Positions 58,308 to 64,000 of a stretch of DNA of 64,000 nt are shown piece after piece (the first letter of the stretch is position 1; each line of letters opens with the position of its first letter). The translations under genes were made by a program, and so were the position numbers. The notes beneath the pieces are model-generated. The model was not told where the DNA came from, made no database searches, and saw nothing but the letters and a program-made list of their open reading frames with translations. Origin of the DNA: Pseudoalteromonas luteoviolacea NCIMB 1944 (GTDB taxonomy: Bacteria; Pseudomonadota; Gammaproteobacteria; Enterobacterales; Alteromonadaceae); NCBI RefSeq assembly GCF_001625565.1, contig NZ_AUXS01000015.1, positions 62,001 through 126,000 on the forward strand. Direction: 5' to 3'.

Positions 58308-58633
58308 TAGTCTAAAAAAGCGGTGTTTTATTGATGAATAAAGAATAGTGAGATCTCAATTTGTAAATACATGTATATGATAACCGCGAGTTTGTAAATC
58401 GCCAAACACAAGCACAATTTATCTAATTTAAGATATGATTTTTATCAAAGAGTTGAGTGAGAAAGGCTTAATTGGTGGTGATATTTTTCATTCATCAAAA
58501 GCGATTTTCCGCAAAATTTATTATTAATTTGCGCTTTGTTTTCTTCTATTCCCACTTTTTACCACACTTATCATAAACTTCGTTGAAAGCCTGATTTTTT
58601 CTGGATTTTGGCTTGCTTTATGACGCCCTGATA
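58308..58633. other. Gap between the GGDEF/EAL gene and the dcw promoter
   Basis: About 325 bp of AT-rich sequence. TTTGTAAAT occurs twice close to the GGDEF/EAL start (around 58360-58400), and no credible ORF is present. Promoters for the minus-strand gene must lie here but I cannot pick one. Confidence 0.5.
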
Positions 58634-58671
58634 GCTTGACAAAATGGCTTGTCAAGCCCTAGACTTGTCAA
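58634..58671 (+). promoter_or_regulatory. dcw promoter with overlapping inverted repeat
   Basis: A perfect inverted repeat GCTTGACAA/TTGTCAAGC (58634-58642 and 58649-58657, 6-bp spacer) contains a consensus -35 TTGACA at 58636-58641. A -10-like TAGACT follows at 58660-58665 with an 18-bp spacer. A third TTGTCAA copy lies at 58665-58671. The repeat would let a dimeric regulator block RNA polymerase. Promoter assignment is moderately supported; the regulator is unknown. Confidence 0.55.
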
Positions 58672-58672
58672 C

Positions 58673-58710
58673 TGTGGTAGAATGTGGGTTAAAGTGGATC
58701 AATTTGGATC
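58673..58710 (+). promoter_or_regulatory. MraZ operator repeats
   Basis: Four TGG(T/G/A) units start at 58675, 58685, 58695 and 58705, exactly 10 bp apart, with GTGG in the first three. This is the layout of the operator that MraZ binds to repress the dcw cluster in E. coli and others. It lies about 40-75 bp before the mraZ start and just downstream of the promoter candidate, fitting autorepression. Confidence 0.8.
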
Positions 58711-58747
58711 AAAATGTACATTTCTTAGTGAACAGGGCAACAGCAAG

Positions 58748-59206
58748 ATGTTTCGCGGCGCGAACTTAATTAGCCTTGATGATAAAGGGCGATTCTCGAT
58801 ACCGACCAAGTATCGCGATACTTTGTTGTCTGAAGAAATGGGCACTGTCATTTGTACCATTGCGATTAATGAACCCTGCCTGTGGGTGTATCCCTTATCT
58901 GAGTGGCAGGATATTGAAGCGCGTTTACAAAAGTTATCGAATACAAATCCAAGGGTCAGACGGTGGCAAAGAATGCTGTTGGGGCATGCCACTGAGTATC
59001 AATTGGATAAAAATGGCCGCATTTTATTAGCTCCAGCCCTGCGCAGTTATGCCAACTTAGGGAAGAAGTTAATGCTTGTCGGCTTGTTAAATAAGTTTGA
59101 GATCTGGGATGAAGCACGTTGGAACGAACAAATGCGTCTCGATACAGAGATCGAGCGCAGTGGTGACGTGGAAGAAAGTTCAGATCTTGATGGTTTTTCT
59201 TTATAG
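58748..59206 (+). CDS. mraZ: Transcriptional regulator MraZ
   Basis: AbrB-like DNA-binding protein that represses its own dcw operon. ATG 58748 gives MFRGANLISLDDKGRFSIPT, the canonical start; the longer upstream frame runs through the operator and is not used. Two SpoVT/AbrB-like repeats are present, the second around LDKNGRILLAPALRSYANLG. 152 residues, as in E. coli. First gene of the division and cell-wall cluster. Confidence 0.98.
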   Translation: MFRGANLISLDDKGRFSIPTKYRDTLLSEEMGTVICTIAINEPCLWVYPLSEWQDIEARLQKLSNTNPRVRRWQRMLLGHATEYQLDKNGRILLAPALRSYANLGKKLMLVGLLNKFEIWDEARWNEQMRLDTEIERSGDVEESSDLDGFSL

Positions 59207-59228
59207 AGTACAGGTGTAGCTCACAATT

Positions 59229-60164
59229 ATGAGTTCAGAATTAGAACATATATCGGTGTTAATGGATGAAACACTCGATGCACTAGATATCAAACCCAGT
59301 GGTACATATATTGACGGCACTTTTGGACGTGGCGGTCACTCGGGACAAATTCTGAAACGTTTGGGTGAGTCAGGGCGTTTACAGGCAATAGATCAGGATC
59401 CTCAGGCGATCCAAGCGGCACAGAAGTTTGCTCAAGATACACGCTTTTCTATTGCACACAATCGTTTTTCAAATATTGCGCAAGTTGCCAGTGAAGCAGG
59501 ACTTACCGGCAAAGTGGATGGTATTTTGTTAGATATTGGTGTGTCATCTCCGCAGCTGGATGATGCCGATCGTGGTTTTAGCTTTATGAAAGAGGGACCA
59601 TTGGATATGCGCATGAATCCAGAAGCTGGACGTAGCGCAGCTCAGTGGCTTGCCGAAGCCGAACTGGAAGACATGGTGTATGTAATTAAAAAGTATGGTG
59701 AGGAAAAGTTTGCCAGACGTATTGCGCACAAAATTATTGAAACCCGTGAAGAAACTGAGATCACAACAACAAAACAATTAGCAGATCTAATTGATGAAGC
59801 TGTGCCAGTTAAAGATAAACACAAACACCCTGCAACACGCACATTTCAAGCTATTCGTATTTACATCAATAGTGAACTAGAAGAAATTCAAACGGCACTG
59901 TCGGCGTCACTTGATGTATTGAAACCAGGTGGCCGATTGGTTGTTATTTCTTTTCATTCACTAGAAGACAGAATCGTTAAACAATTTATTAAAAAGCAGA
60001 GCAAGGGGGAAGCAATTCCGAGAGGGCTACCGCTGACAGATGACCAAATCAATAAAAATTTGACACTAAAAGCGATAGGTAAAGCGATCAAGCCAAGCAA
60101 GACGGAAATTAATAATAACCCCCGAGCAAGAAGCTCTGTACTGCGTATTGCTGAGAAATTGTAA
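59229..60164 (+). CDS. rsmH: 16S rRNA (cytosine-1402-N4)-methyltransferase RsmH
   Basis: Adds the N4-methyl group of m4Cm1402 in 16S r[23 protein letters not shown] and [16 protein letters not shown] form the SAM-binding start; [20 protein letters not shown] and [19 protein letters not shown] are family markers. 311 residues (E. coli 313). It is the usual second gene of the dcw cluster, 22 bp after mraZ and directly abutting ftsL. Confidence 0.98.
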   Translation: MSSELEHISVLMDETLDALDIKPSGTYIDGTFGRGGHSGQILKRLGESGRLQAIDQDPQAIQAAQKFAQDTRFSIAHNRFSNIAQVASEAGLTGKVDGILLDIGVSSPQLDDADRGFSFMKEGPLDMRMNPEAGRSAAQWLAEAELEDMVYVIKKYGEEKFARRIAHKIIETREETEITTTKQLADLIDEAVPVKDKHKHPATRTFQAIRIYINSELEEIQTALSASLDVLKPGGRLVVISFHSLEDRIVKQFIKKQSKGEAIPRGLPLTDDQINKNLTLKAIGKAIKPSKTEINNNPRARSSVLRIAEKL

Positions 60165-60488
60165 ATGGCTAAACCTGTGCAACGTCAACCTCAGCTTTTT
60201 TTGGAGATTTGCCAAGTTTTGTTGGCGAACAAGCTGACTTTTTTGCTGCTCGTCAGTGTATTTATATCATCTTTGGTGGTGGTGCAAATAACACATTCGA
60301 CTCGGCAACAGTTGATATTGCAAGATCAGCTACTCCAGCAAAGAGATGAGTTGGACCTAGAGTGGCGCTACTTACTTGTAGAAGAAGAGTTTTATTCTCA
60401 GCATGCAAGAATAGAAGAAATCGCAAAAACACAATTAAAAATGTTGCGTCCTACAAGTAAAGAAGAACAGGTGATAGAACTACCATGA
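60165..60488 (+). CDS. ftsL: Cell division protein FtsL
   Basis: Bitopic divisome protein that, with FtsB and FtsQ, activates FtsWI. A short cytoplasmic part is followed by the helix LTFLLLVSVFISSLVVVQIT and a periplasmic leucine-zipper-like coiled coil (QQLILQDQLLQQRDELDLEW), ending ARIEEIAKTQLKMLRPT. 107 residues (E. coli 121). Starts immediately after the rsmH stop and overlaps ftsI by 4 bp. Confidence 0.95.
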   Translation: MAKPVQRQPQLFLEICQVLLANKLTFLLLVSVFISSLVVVQITHSTRQQLILQDQLLQQRDELDLEWRYLLVEEEFYSQHARIEEIAKTQLKMLRPTSKEEQVIELP

Positions 60489-62299
60489 AAACGAAGAATA
60501 CGTCACCACAAAACTTAATCGCATGGCGGTTCATCCTTGTTTGTGTGATGTTGGGCTCTGTGTTTTTAGCCTTGATAGCTAGAGCTGCATATCTGCAAGT
60601 TATAGAGCCAGACAAAGCGCGAGAAGAAAATGCCAAGCGTACTGTGAGAAAAGAAAAACTGCATGTTCAGCGTGGTATGATCTATGACCGCAACGGCAAA
60701 GAACTCGCAGTGAGCGTACCGGTTGTCAGTGTATATGCTGATCCTTATGCACTGGAAAAAGCATTGAAGAAAAAGGTGTTACGTCAGGCGAGAAAAAACC
60801 GCGAAGACCATGTTGCGCTGGCCGAAAATGAAACCCAGCTCAAAGCTCGTACACAGCAATTGTACCAAGGTCAGGCTCGTTGGCGTGAGTTGTCCGATGT
60901 CCTACAGCTTCCAGCTGATCAAGTAAATACTAAATTGCGTGGTAACGCAAAGCGTCGTTTTGTCTATTTGAAACGTCAAGTAACGCCTGCGGTGGCTAAA
61001 TATATTAGACAAATGCGGTTGCCCGGAATCCATTTGCTTGATGAATCAAAGCGCTTCTATCCAAGTGGTGAAATTGCTGCACACGTTTTAGGTGTGACCA
61101 ATATTGATGGCATTGGTATTGAAGGAATTGAAAAACGTTTCGATACGGCACTGACGGGAACCGAAGGGCTAAGGACTATTCGTAAAGATGCACAAGGTCG
61201 AGAAGTACAAGTTTTGTCAGAGGAAGAGCGTGTCGAACCTGAAGACATTCATCTCAGTATTGATCATCGTATTCAAACCATTGCTTATGTAGCGTTAAAG
61301 TCAGCAGTTTTGACATATCAGGCGACTTCAGGATCAGCCATGGTTGTCGATGTGCATACCGGTGAAATCCTCGCAATGGTGAATAGTCCGAGTTTTAATC
61401 CAAATGATATGAGCACGGCAGCACCATATAAACGCCGTAATCGCGCTATTACAGATTTATTTGAACCCGGTTCTACTCTTAAGCCCTTGGCAATATTAGC
61501 GGGTCTAGAATACGGTGCGATCACAGCGGATGAAATCATCGATACTTACCCCGGTTGGATGCGTTTAGGTGGTAGCTTAGTAAAAGATACGCGTAATCAT
61601 GGTGAAATGTCGCTGCGAGAAATATTAAAAGTGTCCAGCAATATGGGCGTGGCCAAAATCAGCCAAAAATTGCCCAAAGATTATTTTGTTGGCACGTATC
61701 AAAAAGCGGGGTTTGGAGAAGATACTGGCACCATGATGATTGGAGAAAGCTCAGGATTATTCTATCCAAATAGAAGGTGGTCAGATTTTGAAATTGCTAC
61801 ATTATCATATGGTTATGCTGTTTCTGCCAGTACGGCGCAGATAGCAAGACTTTATGCGATGATAGGTGCTGGTGGTATTTCTAGACCTCTAACAATACTA
61901 AAGCAGGAGCAACCTCAACCTGGCGAACGCATCTTTAAAGAAGAGGACACCAAAGCGGTGATCTCAATGATGGAATCAATTTTTGAGAAAGGCGGGACGG
62001 CATCCATGATCAAAGTGGACGGCTATCGGGCTGCTGGCAAAACAGGAACATCGGAAAAAGCCATTGCCGGTGGTTATGGTGATGAATATGTTGGCTACTT
62101 TGCCGGTGTTGCTCCTGTTAGTGACCCTCGTTTAGCGGTCGTGGTGATGGTTAATGAACCTGGTGGTGATGTGTATTATGGAGGTCAGACCGCAGGCCCT
62201 GTTTTTGCCGAGATTGTTTCTAATTCATTACGTATGTTGAACGTAGCTCCAGACAAAGAAAGCGTAGCATATTTATCAGGAAAAAATGACGATGCGTGA
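60485..62299 (+). CDS. ftsI: Peptidoglycan D,D-transpeptidase FtsI (PBP3)
   Basis: Septal transpeptidase of the divisome. One N-terminal helix (RFILVCVMLGSVFLALIARA), a PBP-dimer domain, then the penicillin-binding domain. Active-site motifs are STLK with Ser330, SSN at 384-386 and KTGT at 519-522. 604 residues (E. coli 588). It overlaps both ftsL (4 bp) and murE (14 bp). Confidence 0.98.
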   Translation: MKTKNTSPQNLIAWRFILVCVMLGSVFLALIARAAYLQVIEPDKAREENAKRTVRKEKLHVQRGMIYDRNGKELAVSVPVVSVYADPYALEKALKKKVLRQARKNREDHVALAENETQLKARTQQLYQGQARWRELSDVLQLPADQVNTKLRGNAKRRFVYLKRQVTPAVAKYIRQMRLPGIHLLDESKRFYPSGEIAAHVLGVTNIDGIGIEGIEKRFDTALTGTEGLRTIRKDAQGREVQVLSEEERVEPEDIHLSIDHRIQTIAYVALKSAVLTYQATSGSAMVVDVHTGEILAMVNSPSFNPNDMSTAAPYKRRNRAITDLFEPGSTLKPLAILAGLEYGAITADEIIDTYPGWMRLGGSLVKDTRNHGEMSLREILKVSSNMGVAKISQKLPKDYFVGTYQKAGFGEDTGTMMIGESSGLFYPNRRWSDFEIATLSYGYAVSASTAQIARLYAMIGAGGISRPLTILKQEQPQPGERIFKEEDTKAVISMMESIFEKGGTASMIKVDGYRAAGKTGTSEKAIAGGYGDEYVGYFAGVAPVSDPRLAVVVMVNEPGGDVYYGGQTAGPVFAEIVSNSLRMLNVAPDKESVAYLSGKNDDA

Positions 62300-63755
62300 C
62301 TTAACTAAAGTGCTCAAAAACTTTGGCGTAGTAAGTCCCCAAATCAGCGTGAATGCACTGCGTTTAGACAGTCGCGAAATATGTGTGGGCGATTGCTTTA
62401 TCGCTGTTGTTGGACACCAATTGGATGGTACACAATTTATATCCGCAGCAATTAAACAAGGCGCAACATGTATTTTGGTTGACGACAGTACACACCTAGG
62501 CAGTTTCGAGGTGCCTGTCATACGCGTTACAAATTTAAAGCAAAATTTATCGCAAATTGCAGCTCAATTTTATCAAGAGCCAAGTACAAAAATGACTGTT
62601 GTTGGTGTCACAGGCACTAATGGAAAGTCAACAACAACGGCTATGATTGCGAACCTAGCACAGCAGTGTGGTACACCGAGTGCCGTGATAGGAACGTTGG
62701 GCTATGGCGAGCCTGAGCGACTAACACCTTTAACTAACACGACCCCTTCGGCTGTATTGTTGCAGCAAATATTTAGTGAGCTACAGACTCAATACCAGCA
62801 GGTGGCGATGGAGGTGTCGTCACACGGTATTGTGCAAGGGCGAGTTGAACATGTTGACTTTGACATTGCTGTTTTCACCAATTTAAGTCGTGATCACTTA
62901 GATTATCATGGTGATATGGAAAATTATGCGCGAGCTAAAAAGCGTCTGTTTAGCGAGAGTAATGCCAAAATTAAAGTGCTTAATATCGATGACGCATATG
63001 CGCAGCAGTGGCTTGACGAGTTTGACACACAGCAGTGTGTAGTTTATGGCAAGCAACCACAGGATAATGTGTACGAGCACTATGTGTTTTTTGATAACGT
63101 ACAGTGCCACCAAAATGGAATTTCTCTAAACCTTAATACTTCTTGGGGCAATACTGAGATCACAACAGGCTTGTTTGGACAGTTTAATATTTATAATTTG
63201 TCGGCCGCGATCGCTTCTTTATTAATTCAAGGCTACGCGCTTGAACAGCTTCAGGCCGCAGCAACCAAACTGTTGCCTGTTGATGGTCGCATGCAAGCGT
63301 TTTATCAACCCGGATTCCCAACCTGTATTGTCGATTATGCGCACACCCCTGAAGCGCTGGAATTAACACTGCGGGCTTTGCAGCAACATGTGCCGGGCAA
63401 GGTTAGCTGTGTGTTTGGATGTGGCGGTGATCGTGACAAAGGAAAAAGGCCACTGATGGCCCGCGCAGCAGAGCAATTTGCTGATACGGTGATCATTACC
63501 AGTGATAACCCTCGAAGTGAAGACCCTAACACAATTATTAGTGACATTAAGGCTGGGCTCAGAGAACCTCAGTATGCTGTGTCACAACCAGATAGAGAAA
63601 AAGCCATTAGATATGCGATTGAACATGCTGATGAAAACAGCGTGGTATTGATTGCAGGTAAAGGCCATGAAGACTATCAAATTATAGGAAACCAGACATT
63701 AAGCTTCTGTGATAGAAGTTTAGTGAAATTAATTTTACAGGGGGAAAGTGCATGA
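62286..63755 (+). CDS. murE: UDP-MurNAc-tripeptide synthetase MurE
   Basis: Adds the third residue of the stem peptide. The DNPR motif at residues 407-410 (SDNPRSEDPN) marks the meso-diaminopimelate-specific type of Gram-negative bacteria. The P-loop is GVTGTNGKSTT at 107-117. 489 residues (E. coli 495). It starts within the end of ftsI (ATG 62286 or 62292) and its stop overlaps the murF ATG. Confidence 0.98.
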   Translation: MTMRDLTKVLKNFGVVSPQISVNALRLDSREICVGDCFIAVVGHQLDGTQFISAAIKQGATCILVDDSTHLGSFEVPVIRVTNLKQNLSQIAAQFYQEPSTKMTVVGVTGTNGKSTTTAMIANLAQQCGTPSAVIGTLGYGEPERLTPLTNTTPSAVLLQQIFSELQTQYQQVAMEVSSHGIVQGRVEHVDFDIAVFTNLSRDHLDYHGDMENYARAKKRLFSESNAKIKVLNIDDAYAQQWLDEFDTQQCVVYGKQPQDNVYEHYVFFDNVQCHQNGISLNLNTSWGNTEITTGLFGQFNIYNLSAAIASLLIQGYALEQLQAAATKLLPVDGRMQAFYQPGFPTCIVDYAHTPEALELTLRALQQHVPGKVSCVFGCGGDRDKGKRPLMARAAEQFADTVIITSDNPRSEDPNTIISDIKAGLREPQYAVSQPDREKAIRYAIEHADENSVVLIAGKGHEDYQIIGNQTLSFCDRSLVKLILQGESA

Positions 63756-64000
63756 TCAAGATGGATTTTTCTTGGCTTGCAGAAGTACTTGAGGCCCCTT
63801 TTAGTGGGCAGAATTTGGCGGTTGCCAATATCAATACAGATACAAGAACAATAACCGATAACGAAGTCTTTTTAGCGCTCAAAGGTGCAAATTTTGATGG
63901 TCATAAGTTTGTTGAAGAAGCAAAAAATAAAGGTGCTATAGCGGTCATTGTATCAGAGCGTGTCGACGCTGATATTGTTCAGTTTGTGGTATCTGACACA
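63752..64000 (+). CDS. murF: UDP-MurNAc-pentapeptide synthetase MurF (5' part)
   Basis: Adds D-Ala-D-Ala to complete the UDP-MurNAc-pentapeptide. Only the first 83 codons are in the window: MIKMDFSWLAEVLEAPF, then the N-terminal Mur ligase domain with INTDTRTITDNEVFLALKGA and FDGHKFVEEA. The ATP site lies beyond the edge. The ATG overlaps the murE stop (ATGA) and has GGGG upstream. Assignment rests on this domain plus its place after murE. Confidence 0.95.
   Translation, partial: MIKMDFSWLAEVLEAPFSGQNLAVANINTDTRTITDNEVFLALKGANFDGHKFVEEAKNKGAIAVIVSERVDADIVQFVVSDT

Overview
The window is a gene-dense chromosomal segment of a marine-type gammaproteobacterium. Gene orders match the Alteromonadales/Vibrionales pattern, and Pseudoalteromonas or a close relative is my best guess. 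The evidence is an unbroken series of textbook gammaproteobacterial blocks, a separate petABC cytochrome bc1 operon upstream of sspAB, rnpB just downstream of rsmI, moderate GC content, and a Gln/Gly-rich SSB tail. I see no insertion sequence, prophage, CRISPR array, tRNA or rRNA.

Layout, left to right. (1) 1-5.8 kb: 5'-proximal part of uvrA (minus strand, cut by the window edge) behind a LexA-type SOS box, a periplasmic solute-binding protein, a YajR-type MFS transporter, and ssb. (2) 5.9-10.8 kb: a degenerate EAL-domain regulator at the csrD/mshH position, a PLP enzyme of the ACC deaminase/D-cysteine desulfhydrase family, and a secreted coiled-coil/PEGA/FGE-like protein. In Vibrio the MSHA pilus locus lies at this csrD-mreB junction; no pilus gene is present here. 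(3) 10.9-21.6 kb: mreBCD, maf, rng, yhdP, a nitrilase-family gene and tldD, mostly overlapping or abutting. (4) 21.7-25.4 kb: darP, pmbA, and mgtE with a long leader containing a possible leader-peptide ORF. (5) 25.4-33.1 kb, minus strand: an envelope and nitrogen-PTS operon, yrbG-kdsD-kdsC-lptC-lptA-lptB-rpoN-hpf-ptsN-rapZ-ptsO. (6) 33.4-38.0 kb, plus strand, divergent from it: mlaFEDCB-ibaG-murA, behind a perfect 16-bp palindrome. (7) 38.1-48.4 kb: degS and degQ, zapG divergent from zapE, rplM-rpsI, a small secreted protein, petABC, sspAB. (8) 48.4-53.3 kb: dolP-diaA-yraN-lpoA divergent from rsmI, then the RNase P RNA gene. (9) 53.5-58.3 kb: a lipoprotein alkaline phosphatase and a 1000-residue Cache/PAS/GGDEF/EAL protein sit between rnpB and the dcw cluster. 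(10) 58.6-64 kb: start of the division/cell-wall cluster, mraZ-rsmH-ftsL-ftsI-murE-murF (murF cut by the window edge).

The dominant theme is building the cell envelope: rod shape (MreBCD), peptidoglycan precursors and synthesis (MurA, MurE, MurF, FtsI, LpoA), LPS core sugar and transport (KdsC, KdsD, LptABC), phospholipid transport (Mla, YhdP), and envelope quality control (DegS, DegQ, DolP). Translation, nucleotide excision repair and respiration genes make up most of the rest.

I found no convincing undescribed multi-gene system. The observations most worth testing are small: a leader ORF with an internal hairpin upstream of mgtE, unassigned palindromes in front of mlaF and mraZ, the replaced MSHA junction with its cysteine-less FGE-like protein, and the two-gene insert between rnpB and mraZ.
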